From positions 143,196-207,195 of the forward strand of contig JRWQ01000009.1 in NCBI GenBank assembly GCA_000775715.1: a DNA stretch of 64,000 nucleotides, given 5' to 3'. Position numbers and translations under genes: made by a program. How positions within the stretch are numbered: the stretch's first letter is position 1; the number at the start of each line of letters is the position of its first letter. This document shows positions 38,681-47,130 of this stretch, piece after piece. The notes under the pieces were generated by a model, which made no database searches, had not been told where the DNA came from, and saw only the letters and a program-made list of their open reading frames with translations. Source of the DNA: Vibrio tubiashii (GTDB taxonomy: Bacteria; Pseudomonadota; Gammaproteobacteria; Enterobacterales; Vibrionaceae).

Positions 38681-39166
38681 CTAGCAATCTGTACTACTGG
38701 ATGAACCTGTCGGTCTCCTATGATGTCCCAAATTTTCTCTCGGACGAACCGTTTCAAATTCAGGGACATCAAGCAGCCCAGTAAAATTTATGAAGCTTAA
38801 AATTCCTGTGAACTGATACTTAAAACCAACAACTCTCGCTCTGACATACTTTATCTGCTCAAACACACTGTCGTTGGTTAAATCCCCTTGAACCGGAGCA
38901 CCTGACGCGTCCAAGTAATCCACAATAATCATGCTTTCGGTTAAACCCGAAGGTGCATATTCTGGAATAACCAAAGCGCCAATATCGTTTCTATCCTCTA
39001 CACGACATACTGTTGCTAATCGAGCGGCTACTCGCGTTACATCATTAACTACCTGCAAAGAATTTAAATATCGACTGACCTCCATTATCGACAGCATGAC
39101 TAAAAGAATAGCTGTTGAAACGACGGTAAATTCTACAATGCTGATTCCTAACTGTTTTTTCATCAC
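38681..39166 (-). CDS. tadF: TadE-like pseudopilin 2
   Basis: A 161-residue protein with a prepilin-like N-terminus (MMKKQLGISIVEFTVVSTAILLVM): glycine, four residues, then EF, the motif cut by the TadV peptidase. A hydrophobic stem of about 20 residues and a periplasmic domain follow. The C-terminus is rich in Ser/Thr/Gly and ends with a cysteine, and another cysteine (ATVCRV) sits near residue 54. The Tad locus normally carries TadE and TadF pseudopilins, and this one is assigned by position. It is immediately adjacent to the next pseudopilin gene. Confidence 0.8.
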   Translation of the reverse strand: MMKKQLGISIVEFTVVSTAILLVMLSIMEVSRYLNSLQVVNDVTRVAARLATVCRVEDRNDIGALVIPEYAPSGLTESMIIVDYLDASGAPVQGDLTNDSVFEQIKYVRARVVGFKYQFTGILSFINFTGLLDVPEFETVRPRENLGHHRRPTGSSSSTDC

Positions 39167-39631
39167 TCAGTACCTCATCATGGCAGAGGTCACTAGTGGG
39201 ACAGAAAAATCAAAGTCAGAAACGAACGCTGTTATCTGTGGCGCATATTCATGAGTTATCGTGACAGTGATATAACTGCTAGAACAGGTCACACTGACTT
39301 TTTCTTTGCCAATTGAATCAAGTATAGGAGATGCTGTAGAGCCTGACGCGATAATTTGTCCATATACAACAATGTCTTTGGTTGAACTGACGACACTACT
39401 TTGACTACAAGGATTACTTGAAGATGTGCCTAACAGCTCTACAGTCGCATGGCGTACACCATTTTGAACCATTTTTGCCATAGTATTGTATTCAATAAGT
39501 GCACTAGCAAGCTCAACAATGGCCATAAAAATAAAAATTAAAATAGGCGCAGATATGACAAATTCAACGGCCGCTAAACCCGATTGATTTTTCTTGGCTC
39601 GACAACGAGCGAGTTTTGAATACCGCATCAT
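39167..39631 (-). CDS. tadE: TadE-like pseudopilin 1
   Basis: A 154-residue pseudopilin. A basic leader (MMRYSKLARCRAKKNQSG) precedes the cut site G-LAAV-EF and a hydrophobic helix (VISAPILIFIFMAIVELASAL). A periplasmic part with two pairs of cysteines follows (SNPCSQS, SVTCSSS). It overlaps the tadG stop by 4 bp and abuts the tadF-like gene, so translation is coupled. It is likely a minor pilin that primes or caps assembly. Confidence 0.83.
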   Translation of the reverse strand: MMRYSKLARCRAKKNQSGLAAVEFVISAPILIFIFMAIVELASALIEYNTMAKMVQNGVRHATVELLGTSSSNPCSQSSVVSSTKDIVVYGQIIASGSTASPILDSIGKEKVSVTCSSSYITVTITHEYAPQITAFVSDFDFSVPLVTSAMMRY

Positions 39632-40869
39632 GAACTCTCCCCATCTGGATCCTTATAAAGGACAATGATGTAAGGTCCATTACTGTTTGAATCTTGCCCA
39701 GGAGTGCCACCTATGGATGAACAGTCATAAAGAAACTCACCAAACACAGCTTGTTTGCCACTGTTCGATGTCGGGGCTTTTTGCAACATGAAGAAGCAGC
39801 CTAACGCTGTCACTTCAAAAGTATTGGTGCCACCTGTCGCCCCCGTGCAATCCACAATTGGGACAATTAGAACTCGTCTACCATGCTCTCCGTTTGCGGG
39901 ACAATATGCTCCGCCATTGCACTGTTCCAACTCGTCTAAATACACCTCATGGTCCCAGACTTCTTCGCCACCACTAAACTTATCTTCGTACACAATATTG
40001 CCGTCATTATCTAACTCAGCCGTATAAGGCGGCTCCTTGATATACACATCCGGTGGATACTCTGCGTCCGTTAATCCCGCCCCACCATAATCGCCAAAAC
40101 GAGTATTCAAGCCCTGCCCAACAGGGCCAACTGTATTACCGGGTTTGGTGTCGACGATATCTCCAACACCGACTCTGCCTTCAAATCCCCCAGCAAGCGC
40201 TTGTCTAACCGTGTCGGCACCTGAACCGAAATCAAGTAACTGATAGTTGCCCGACCCCATTTCGTCTTGGTTTTGCTCTGCCAATTTCAAGGCATAGAGC
40301 TTACCTGTGTCATACCCTTCACTGCCGCTTGCTCCTTCGTCTTGACACACTGCCATTGGAACAACGTTCGATGCTACACTCGGACTAGGCCCAGCGACCG
40401 CCGATGCTGACATTGTTTTGTTGTAAACTTCTAGGACTTGGGCAAGAAAATTCTCAATCGCGTAGTTCGAAATGATGACTCGGATAAAAGTATCGTCTGC
40501 TAGATTGACACTATTAGCTCCAGTAGCTGGAGGCGTCGGAAAAGATCGAGGGTCATTACTGAATTGAACCAGTACTTGCTGCGCGGTAAACGACATTTTC
40601 TCATTGCCTGAAGCGTTCGCGATATTGGTCAAAGTACTCATTGCGGTTGTTGTCGCATCGGCTGTGGTACTGCCGTCATCGATAGCAACCGCAGCGGCGA
40701 GCGCAGCGGCATCTACACCATTTTGCAGACGATTCTTGCTCATCAATGCATGATTGACATCAATAGAAAACGCCGCCATACCCACTAATGACAACATCGC
40801 AACGGTAACTAATACCAGAACTAAGCCCTTTTGGCGTCGTTTAGTTCCTTGTCTCTTGGCCCGACTCAT
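39628..40869 (-). CDS. tadG: TadG-like pilus assembly protein
   Basis: A 413-residue protein with a basic N-terminus (SRAKRQGTKRRQKG), a single membrane helix (LVLVLVTVAMLSLVGMAAF) and the TadG/RcpC-type block DVNHALMSKNRLQNGVDAAALAA. The rest is periplasmic, with scattered cysteines in the C-terminal third (ECNGGAYC, IVDCTGATGG, LGCFFML, LYDCSSIGG) that could form disulfides. In Tad systems TadG is thought to be a minor pilin-like or scaffold protein. It has no clear von Willebrand domain, unlike some TadG proteins. Confidence 0.85.
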   Translation of the reverse strand: MSRAKRQGTKRRQKGLVLVLVTVAMLSLVGMAAFSIDVNHALMSKNRLQNGVDAAALAAAVAIDDGSTTADATTTAMSTLTNIANASGNEKMSFTAQQVLVQFSNDPRSFPTPPATGANSVNLADDTFIRVIISNYAIENFLAQVLEVYNKTMSASAVAGPSPSVASNVVPMAVCQDEGASGSEGYDTGKLYALKLAEQNQDEMGSGNYQLLDFGSGADTVRQALAGGFEGRVGVGDIVDTKPGNTVGPVGQGLNTRFGDYGGAGLTDAEYPPDVYIKEPPYTAELDNDGNIVYEDKFSGGEEVWDHEVYLDELEQCNGGAYCPANGEHGRRVLIVPIVDCTGATGGTNTFEVTALGCFFMLQKAPTSNSGKQAVFGEFLYDCSSIGGTPGQDSNSNGPYIIVLYKDPDGESS

Positions 40870-40886
40870 AGCAACTTCCTTAGGCT

Positions 40887-41153
40887 CTATTCACTAAACC
40901 CTTCTATGAATTGACTATCGGTACCTTTCAGCTCTGAATCCTGTTTGCCAGTATATACCTGATAGGCACCCTCCATTCGCTCGCCACTACCTGTTGGTAC
41001 AACACCAAGATTCTCTTGTGTCGCACTTGAGTTATATATTTGTTCAGTTTTAAGTTTAGTCACATGTGCCCCAAAACGCTCTGCATTGTTGACACAACCT
41101 AAAAGCATCACCGACAAAAAGATAGAACCAATAAGTAATTTAACCAGTCTCAT
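40887..41153 (-). CDS. Small lipoprotein in the tad operon
   Basis: An 88-residue lipoprotein: signal peptide MRLVKLLIGSIFLSVMLLGC with the lipobox LLGC, then a short, polar mature chain of about 68 residues with no repeats or cysteines beyond the lipidated one. I do not recognise it as a named Tad protein. Its position right after the rcpA secretin gene, and its size, suggest a pilotin or RcpB-like role (inference). A strong AGGAGG site precedes the ATG. It lies 17 bp before tadG. Confidence 0.75.
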   Translation of the reverse strand: MRLVKLLIGSIFLSVMLLGCVNNAERFGAHVTKLKTEQIYNSSATQENLGVVPTGSGERMEGAYQVYTGKQDSELKGTDSQFIEGFSE

Positions 41154-41161
41154 GCCGCCTC

Positions 41162-42634
41162 CTACAAACTATGACCAAATGTGCCTTCAGTTCCACCTTT
41201 AGAACGGTCAACATATTCTTGCTCTATGGGCACTTTACCTTTAGCGCTACCTGCTGGTGAAATGTACGCACCGCGACCTAACAAATAGTACTCAAAGTCG
41301 TTTGGCTCTACGTAAGAGTCAGTAGGCAGTGTCACTTTATTTCGGTCAATAGGGCGTGCCAACCTAGGCGTAACTAATATGACCAGTTCTGTCTCTCCAG
41401 AAATATATTCTTGGCTATTAAACATCTGACCTAAAATAGGAATGTCACTAAAGCCTGGCATCTCATTGACTATGTCTCGAACGTTTTCACTAATCAGCCC
41501 TGCAATACCTATCGTTTGACCATCTGCTAGCTCTAAGGTTGATGACGCACTACGGCGTGTAACAGGAGGAATGACATAGGTACTATTGGTACCGCCAGGA
41601 GAGAGTGTTAAGGAAGAAGTGTTTGCAATTTCACTGACATCAATAGCAAGGTTAAGGTTTATGGCCTGTTCACTCAGTACGGTTGGAATGAATTTCAGCC
41701 CTACACCATACTCTTTGTACTCAATCGTTATTCCGTTTTCATCTGGCACTGGGATAGGAAACTCCCCACCAGCAAGAAATTCCGCTTTCGATCCGCTCAA
41801 CGCCGTGAGATTAGGCTCTGCTAACACTTTAGCTGTACCATTTTGCTTAGCAATATCTAACGCAAATGAGAATAAGGTATTGCCATCGATGAACGAACCC
41901 AGTAATCCAGTCGTATCAATTGTCGGCGTATTAAAAACAGGAGTAGCAAGGTTCGGATTTACCGACGTCGGTAGACCACCACCGCCAGACGTTCCCCCCC
42001 ACTTAAATTTAGAGCCACTCGACTGGAAGAAGTGGAAGTTCGCATCAAACTTACGTACTAAGCTTCTTTGTACTTCCGCAACCGTCACTTCAAGCATGAC
42101 TTGTTGAGCTCCTCCAATCGTCATCAAGTTAACAACGCCGGTTTTTTCAACTTGCTTACTTAACGACTCTTTTTCTTTATCTACCTTTTTACCTGCGGCG
42201 TAGGTTTCAGCGACTCTAAGCGCAATATTCATCGCGGCTTGATTGCTGATTTGTCCGCTTAAAATAAGTCGATTTTGCGCGCTATGGACCTCTATTTCTT
42301 CTTCAGGTAAAAACTCGTATAACTTGGCTTTTAAACTGTTGAGGTCATGTGTCACCTCAATATTGATAGATTCGATTAATCGACCACGACTATCCCAAGC
42401 CATTAAATTGGTTGAACCGAGCTTTTTACCGATTAAGAACACTTCATCTGATTTGAGCATCACAATATCGAGGACTTCCGGGTCACCCAAAGAGACTCGC
42501 TTTGCTTTACCCGCTAAAGAAACATGAGTTGATTTATGATGAGGGACAGTGACTACCTTCCCCGATTGGGTTGCACTGTGTACGCTAAAAGTACTCAATA
42601 AAAATAAGCTTATTAGTATGATTATCTTACGCAT
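41162..42634 (-). CDS. rcpA: Secretin RcpA (CpaC), Tad outer-membrane channel
   Basis: A 490-residue outer-membrane secretin through which the pilus leaves the cell. A signal peptide (MRKIIILISLFLLSTFSVHSA) is followed by an N-terminal pilus-associated domain (HKSTHVSLAGKAKRVSLGDPEVLDI), a BON-like domain (LILSGQISNQAAMNIALRVAE) and the C-terminal secretin core ending in GFSDIPILGQMFNSQEYISGETELVILVTPRLARPI. Domain order and length are typical of the RcpA/CpaC group. It lies between rcpC and the small lipoprotein. Confidence 0.94.
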   Translation of the reverse strand: MRKIIILISLFLLSTFSVHSATQSGKVVTVPHHKSTHVSLAGKAKRVSLGDPEVLDIVMLKSDEVFLIGKKLGSTNLMAWDSRGRLIESINIEVTHDLNSLKAKLYEFLPEEEIEVHSAQNRLILSGQISNQAAMNIALRVAETYAAGKKVDKEKESLSKQVEKTGVVNLMTIGGAQQVMLEVTVAEVQRSLVRKFDANFHFFQSSGSKFKWGGTSGGGGLPTSVNPNLATPVFNTPTIDTTGLLGSFIDGNTLFSFALDIAKQNGTAKVLAEPNLTALSGSKAEFLAGGEFPIPVPDENGITIEYKEYGVGLKFIPTVLSEQAINLNLAIDVSEIANTSSLTLSPGGTNSTYVIPPVTRRSASSTLELADGQTIGIAGLISENVRDIVNEMPGFSDIPILGQMFNSQEYISGETELVILVTPRLARPIDRNKVTLPTDSYVEPNDFEYYLLGRGAYISPAGSAKGKVPIEQEYVDRSKGGTEGTFGHSL

Positions 42635-42642
42635 AGTTCACC

Positions 42643-43386
42643 TCAATCCTTGACTCTGATGTTGCTTTTTTCTGTGCCTTTCAAAATGGTGACACTTGGT
42701 GCAACGTACCTTTTAACCGGTTTATCCTCTTCATGAGGATTGCGGAGGGAGAGCTGAATATCCCCTTTACTCTGCGCCGTTAAAAGCTTTTCAGCTTGTC
42801 TTGGTGACACTTCTAAAGTCACTGCTCTAACTATAATGGGTTTGTTTTCTTTGCTTCTTGCCGTCTGGTCTACCGCCAGCACTTTGATATCCTTCAAAAC
42901 AGTTAACGTTGTTGCTGATGTCTTGCTGTAACTAATGGTATTGAGAACATCAACTCGATTACCCGGCAAAAGGAAACCCGCTACGCCAATAACATCGTTA
43001 ACACGAATCGTCACCGCACGTTTGTTTTCGGGAATCAAGGCGGCGAGGGTAGAGCCCTCACCGGAGTTGGCTAGGCGATTTCGACTTACAATTTCGCCAG
43101 GATAAATAGTGCTAGCGACCACCTGACCAAGTAGTTCATTTTCTGATACAAACTGAGACTCTTCACGCCAGGCAACTTCAAGTAACTTAGAACTAATATG
43201 TTGTTCTTCAATCACACTTCCTGAAGGAATTTCTTGAGCCGCAATTATGACTGGCTCACGCTCAACCACCTCAACTTCGGTTTGAGGTGTTAGTTGCCGA
43301 TCCATCCACTGCTTAGCAAAAAAAACCGCACCAAGCCCGAAAACCACAGAAAGTAAGAACAAAAGTATTATTTGGCTTCGACTCAT
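42643..43386 (-). CDS. rcpC: RcpC/CpaB-like periplasmic assembly protein
   Basis: A 247-residue protein with an N-terminal membrane anchor (IILLFLLSVVFGLGAVFFAKQWM) and the SAF-type beta-clip domain seen in CpaB/RcpC (REPVIIAAQEIPSGSVIEEQH, LIPENKRAVTIRVNDVIGVAGFLLPGNRVDVL). It likely contacts the peptidoglycan or secretin in the periplasm. It overlaps the upstream ATPase gene by 4 bp, so the two are translationally coupled. Confidence 0.9.
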   Translation of the reverse strand: MSRSQIILLFLLSVVFGLGAVFFAKQWMDRQLTPQTEVEVVEREPVIIAAQEIPSGSVIEEQHISSKLLEVAWREESQFVSENELLGQVVASTIYPGEIVSRNRLANSGEGSTLAALIPENKRAVTIRVNDVIGVAGFLLPGNRVDVLNTISYSKTSATTLTVLKDIKVLAVDQTARSKENKPIIVRAVTLEVSPRQAEKLLTAQSKGDIQLSLRNPHEEDKPVKRYVAPSVTILKGTEKSNIRVKD

Positions 43387-44729
43387 CGAGCACCTCCTCC
43401 TTTACCATCAGCAGTAAAATAGACTTCCCAAGCGCGGCTGACGATCTCAGAGGTAATGACCGGGGCAACTTCTTCGAACACAATAATGTCTCGGCTGATA
43501 CCTACTAAATCCTTTGGAATACAAGGATAAAAGCCAACGCTATGCTGACGATGTAACTCTAAAAGTGATGGTATGCAATCCTCTGCAAGATCCAATTGAC
43601 GACCTTGAGAGAAGTCGTCCCATAGTTGGCGATACTCAGTTTCCAACAAGGGACCAAACTGAATTTTGTAGCCTAAACGTCTCAAAAAGGCGGGATCACT
43701 GATCTTTTCTGGGTCTAAATTCGTAGAAAAGGCCAGAGTCAAAATAAACGGAATAGTGATTTGCTGACCGTTGGGCAATGACAAGTAGTCATAAAAGTAC
43801 TCCATGGGCACAATCCAGCGGTTGAGTAATGTTGCGACTGGCATAGTTTGGCGACCCAAATCATCAATGATGAAAATGCCGTTGTTAGCCATCATTTGTA
43901 GTGGAGCCATCCACACACGATTGTGCTCACTATGGTTGACCTCAAGCATGTCCATGGTAAGCTCGCCACCGACTTGAATGCTAGGCCTTTCACATAAGCA
44001 CCAACGGCGATCAAACTGCTCTTTAAAAGTAATGGATTGGTTATCCGCGCTCCGAACCAACTTGTGATGCTGAGGGGAAAAGACCTTGATGATATTGCCT
44101 GCAGCATAAACCGCATAAGGAATGTAAACCGAGGTATTTAAAGAGTTAAGTAGCCTAGTAGCGACAAAGGTTTTACCCGTACCCGCATCGCCATAGAGAA
44201 GCAGTGCTCGACCGGAATTAATGGCTGGGCCAAGAACACCGACCATTCTTTCAGCACCCAGTACCTCTTGAAGCGCATGGGTAACGTCTTGACGATTGAC
44301 CATTTTAGATCTAACGTCTTGTGCTTTAACCATCGCATCGTAACTATGTAACGAAACGGGAACGGGACCGAGATAGGCGTCTTTGGCAAAGGCGGTATCC
44401 GCTTCTTGCAAACCTTGTTCAGAAAGGCCATAGCGAACGTTTCCTGTCGATACAGTGCCAAAACCAGAGCTCTGAGCTTGAAATACTTCAACTTGAGACT
44501 TTGCGCGAAGGTCAGCCAGCATCTCTTCAATCATATGACTGTTAATACACATTAACTTAGTTAATTGAAGAATGTCCGATTTAGGGTAGGCAGCCAGATG
44601 TTTTAGCAGCAAGTTTTCTAGTACCGCCTTAGGTATCTCTAACGCATCAAACGAAGTTGGCACTGGGGGCGATTCTGCCTGCGGTGTCAATTCTACTCTG
44701 TGCTTCACTTTAGCTGTAGATTGAACCAT
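43383..44729 (-). CDS. AAA+ ATPase with winged-helix-like N-terminal domain in the tad operon
   Basis: A 448-residue cytoplasmic protein that is not one of the standard Tad components I know. Residues about 30-115 look like a winged helix (helices LENLLLKHLAAYPKSDILQL and MIEEMLADLRAKSQVEVF, then a hairpin to VRYGLSEQGLQEA). The AAA+ module starts near residue 145. Walker A is GDAGTGKT (180-187), Walker B GIFIIDD (284-290), sensor 1 AFSTNLDP (about 333-340), and a conserved FLRRLGYKI follows. An LGRQTMP loop after Walker B recalls MoxR/RavA-type ATPases. It lies between tadV and rcpC and overlaps rcpC by 4 bp, so coupled production argues for a role in pilus assembly or its control. I do not know a named homologue. 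Confidence 0.85.
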   Translation of the reverse strand: MVQSTAKVKHRVELTPQAESPPVPTSFDALEIPKAVLENLLLKHLAAYPKSDILQLTKLMCINSHMIEEMLADLRAKSQVEVFQAQSSGFGTVSTGNVRYGLSEQGLQEADTAFAKDAYLGPVPVSLHSYDAMVKAQDVRSKMVNRQDVTHALQEVLGAERMVGVLGPAINSGRALLLYGDAGTGKTFVATRLLNSLNTSVYIPYAVYAAGNIIKVFSPQHHKLVRSADNQSITFKEQFDRRWCLCERPSIQVGGELTMDMLEVNHSEHNRVWMAPLQMMANNGIFIIDDLGRQTMPVATLLNRWIVPMEYFYDYLSLPNGQQITIPFILTLAFSTNLDPEKISDPAFLRRLGYKIQFGPLLETEYRQLWDDFSQGRQLDLAEDCIPSLLELHRQHSVGFYPCIPKDLVGISRDIIVFEEVAPVITSEIVSRAWEVYFTADGKGGGAR

Positions 44730-44750
44730 ATGGACTCCTTGTCTACAGGA

Positions 44751-45263
44751 TTAAAAGTATTGATACATAGCTAGGCCAATGACCACAACAGGAGCAAAGG
44801 GCATCCGGAGCTTACCTTCGATGTTTTTGGTTGATAGCATCCTTGCATATGAACCTGAACCGTAAGCCGCAATCATTGAATATTTGGAGACCATTTGCTT
44901 CAGTGAACCACCGCTTTGTGCTCTGTTCATGAGCGCGTAGAAAAAGCCAATCCCAACACTTGCCACTGCGATCCAGAATGTGACTTCTAACAAATGTCCC
45001 CAGCCTAACCAAAAACCCACCACACCAAGCAATTTGACATCACCAGGGGCCATAACTCGTAACAAATGCAAGATTAAAGCTGTCAGGAAAAAACACGCCC
45101 CCGCTATTGTTGACCACATTAAATTGGGCAGCGCATCCATCGATAAGCTCTTATCAATCACGCATACAATTAAAATCAGCAGCAAGTACAAATTGGGGAT
45201 GCGATTCTCCCTTGCATCAGTAACAGCAACAACGATCAGTCCGAGCCAGATGACATATTCCAT
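44751..45263 (-). CDS. tadV: Tad prepilin peptidase TadV (CpaA)
   Basis: A 170-residue multi-span inner-membrane aspartyl peptidase of the A24 family. The two catalytic aspartates are visible as AVTDARENRIPN (Asp near residue 16) and APGDVKLLGVVGFW (GD in the GxGD-type motif near residue 74). The N-terminal methylase domain of PilD is absent, as expected for TadV. It processes the Flp and TadE-type prepilins encoded in the same operon. Confidence 0.92.
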   Translation of the reverse strand: MEYVIWLGLIVVAVTDARENRIPNLYLLLILIVCVIDKSLSMDALPNLMWSTIAGACFFLTALILHLLRVMAPGDVKLLGVVGFWLGWGHLLEVTFWIAVASVGIGFFYALMNRAQSGGSLKQMVSKYSMIAAYGSGSYARMLSTKNIEGKLRMPFAPVVVIGLAMYQYF

Positions 45264-45280
45264 ACTAAGCTACTCAGCGA

Positions 45281-45448
45281 CTACTGCTCACCAAACAATG
45301 TATTTAGCTCTGCAATTAGTGAGTCACTAAACGCGCTAAAAACCCCTGTCATGACAGCAAGCATTAACCCAGCTCCCACTACATATTCCACCACAGTTAA
45401 GCCTGTTTCGTCCTCGACGAAGCTTTTGACACGAGTAAACGCATTCAT
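45281..45448 (-). CDS. flp2: Second Flp-type pilin (short)
   Basis: A 55-residue prepilin that is easily missed because of its length. The reading is ATG at 45448, TAG at 45281. The leader MNAFTRVKSFVEDETG precedes the cut site G-LTVV-EY, giving a mature pilin of about 39 residues that is mostly one helix (EYVVGAGLMLAVMTGVF). It shares LTVVEYVVGAGL with the first pilin gene. The GGGGGAT sequence lies just before the start, right behind a 14-bp hairpin (45467-45507). It could be a minor pilin or a second major subunit. Confidence 0.88.
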   Translation of the reverse strand: MNAFTRVKSFVEDETGLTVVEYVVGAGLMLAVMTGVFSAFSDSLIAELNTLFGEQ

Positions 45449-45466
45449 ACCATCCCCCAGAAATAA

Positions 45467-45507
45467 TTTAGGCTTGTAAAACTATGGTTTAGATTTACAA
45501 GCCTAAA
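45467..45507 (-). repeat. 14-bp hairpin between flp and flp2
   Basis: Perfect arms TTTAGGCTTGTAAA / TTTACAAGCCTAAA with a 13-base loop, 60 bases after the first pilin stop and 18 bases before the flp2 ATG. On the minus strand TTATTTCTGG follows. It can act as a partial terminator, mRNA stabiliser or site that limits translation of flp2. Confidence 0.75.
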
Positions 45508-45566
45508 ATTAATAATAGTCGGGATTTAATGAATTGCTCACATATTAGGTTTCACCAAATAATTAA

Positions 45567-45764
45567 CTACTGAGTAGTAGTCGTGCCTCCCGTAGCGGCA
45601 TCATCAAAAATAGTATTCAATTCATCGCTCAGCAATCCGCCTAATTGATCGAACACTGTAGCTAGAGCGATAACAATAAGGCCCGCACCCACTACGTATT
45701 CAACTACGGTTAAACCTTCTTCATCTTTTATAAAATTAGAAATCTTTTTAATAAGCTTGCTCAT
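45567..45764 (-). CDS. flp: Flp-type pilin, first gene of the tad operon
   Basis: A 65-residue prepilin (start 45764, with GGAAGGAG upstream; an earlier in-frame ATG at 45788 is less likely). The leader MSKLIKKISNFIKDEEG precedes G-LTVV-EY, the Flp processing motif cut by TadV. The mature chain of about 48 residues ends in a Thr-rich tail (GGTTTTQ). As the first gene it is expected to be the most abundant product and to form the pilus fibre that mediates attachment. It is divergent from the AraC-family gene. Confidence 0.93.
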   Translation of the reverse strand: MSKLIKKISNFIKDEEGLTVVEYVVGAGLIVIALATVFDQLGGLLSDELNTIFDDAATGGTTTTQ

Positions 45765-45788
45765 GATGTGTCTCCTTCCAAAGTTCAT

Positions 45789-46206
45789 TAAGCTCTGCGC
45801 TTATTGATAATTTAGATTTTTTAACAGACAAGGGTTAGGATTAATTTGTCCATTTATTGAACTTTTCTGCCATTAAAAACCGTCACTTTTGTACTTTTTT
45901 GCTATATATAGAGCAAATTTTTACTATTTAGATTAAATACTTAAACTTATGCCTTCCGGTAAGCAATTGAACTAATAAATAAAAATTTACAGTCATTTCA
46001 AATTGTAATAAAACACACCATATATCCGCCAAATCTCACTATTGATACTTGACAAATTTACCAGGCACAAAAAATATGACATCAATTCCAAAAATAAACC
46101 CTAGTAACATCCATTATCTCAATAGCAACATTAGCTAAGCTCACTATCTCATACTAGTATCAAAGAGATAGAGTTCTTCAAACCTCTCAATTAAAATAAC
46201 TAAGGC
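45789..46206. promoter_or_regulatory. A+T-rich divergent region between tad operon and AraC-type gene
   Basis: More than 400 bp with no gene, unusually A+T-rich relative to the neighbours. It must contain the promoters for flp (minus strand) and the AraC-type regulator (plus strand). A small palindrome TTGCT-ATATATAG-AGCAA is seen at 45899-45916, roughly 135 bp upstream of flp. The low G+C is a common mark of H-NS-bound control regions (inference). Confidence 0.55.
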
Positions 46207-46215
46207 TTGAATACA

Positions 46216-46953
46216 GTGGAAGTACTACATGAAGGATATTGGCTTGGAAAGTCAGTGACATACCTAGAGAAAGACAAGGTTCGAGATTTAGAAAGGTATT
46301 TTCATATCGTCGACTATGGGCACGATGTTTCTGTTATTAGCGAACCCGACATCCATTTTTGCTTCTTTTATTACGATCAACCTTATGAATCACTCCTGCA
46401 TACCACGATCAAGCTGTGCCAAAACCTCGACAAGAGTATAATTCTTATATGCGATGATGAGCCTCCACTAGAATTTTCTGATCTAGAGGTTGTTGTTTCA
46501 CTGTTTTCAATTAAAGATGATGATATTAGATTGTGGTCTGATGAGATCAATAAGAAAATATATTATCAATTTACCCAGCACCAAGAGATTCTCGACATTC
46601 ATAAATTGGTAGAGAGCCAATCAAAAAAGCATATCAGTAAAGATTTAGTCGAAATGCTACGATATATAGAGAAAAACCTATCGCGCACAATAAGAGAAGA
46701 GGATGTCGCCGAATATTGCCACTATTCAGTGACCTACTTTTCCAAGTTCTTTCACAAAACTATTGGGGTGAGCTTTCGCGACTACTTAACCCTGAAGAGA
46801 ATCAACTTAGCCAAGCAACTGCTTACTAGCGAAAGAAAAGAAAAAATTTCATTTATCGCTTTTCAATGCGGCTACAACGACGTCTCCTACTTTTCGCGTA
46901 TCTTCAAAAAGAAAACTGGTATCAGCCCTGCCACCTATCGGCAATTACACTAA
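46216..46953 (+). CDS. AraC family transcriptional regulator, likely controls tad
   Basis: A roughly 245-residue protein. The C-terminal AraC/XylS double helix-turn-helix covers the last 100 residues (LVEMLRYIEKNLSRTIREEDVAEYCHYSVTYFSKFFHKTIG, FIAFQCGYNDVSYFSRIFKKKTGISPATYRQ). The N-terminal 140 residues match no sensor domain I know. The GTG at 46216 lies 10 bases after AAGG and is preferred over a TTG at 46207 with AAGG only 2 bases away. It is divergent from the tad operon across a 400-bp A+T-rich region and is the best candidate for its activator. Confidence 0.85.
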   Translation: MEVLHEGYWLGKSVTYLEKDKVRDLERYFHIVDYGHDVSVISEPDIHFCFFYYDQPYESLLHTTIKLCQNLDKSIILICDDEPPLEFSDLEVVVSLFSIKDDDIRLWSDEINKKIYYQFTQHQEILDIHKLVESQSKKHISKDLVEMLRYIEKNLSRTIREEDVAEYCHYSVTYFSKFFHKTIGVSFRDYLTLKRINLAKQLLTSERKEKISFIAFQCGYNDVSYFSRIFKKKTGISPATYRQLH

Positions 46954-47130
46954 CAGTATGCTTCCTCCCTACCAAGTTATGCATTTCCGGTATGTTTACG
47001 TACGTTGTTCACAAGATATATGAAAAACCGGGATTTTCACTTTCCTCCAAGTGGTCCAACATGCTAAAGTTAACATTCCATTAACAATAATAATATAAAC
47101 ATAACTTTGCCAATAACATGGAGTTAGAGA

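Noticed and set aside
33006..45764. Type II secretion or type IVa pilus locus
   Set aside because: The pilin motif G-x4-EY, the short Flp pilins, TadV lacking a methylase domain and RcpA/RcpC/TadZ all point to a Tad system.
45899..45916. TTGCT-ATATATAG-AGCAA palindrome as an AraC operator
   Set aside because: AraC-family sites are usually direct repeats and the arms are only five bases, so it is mentioned but not listed as an operator.
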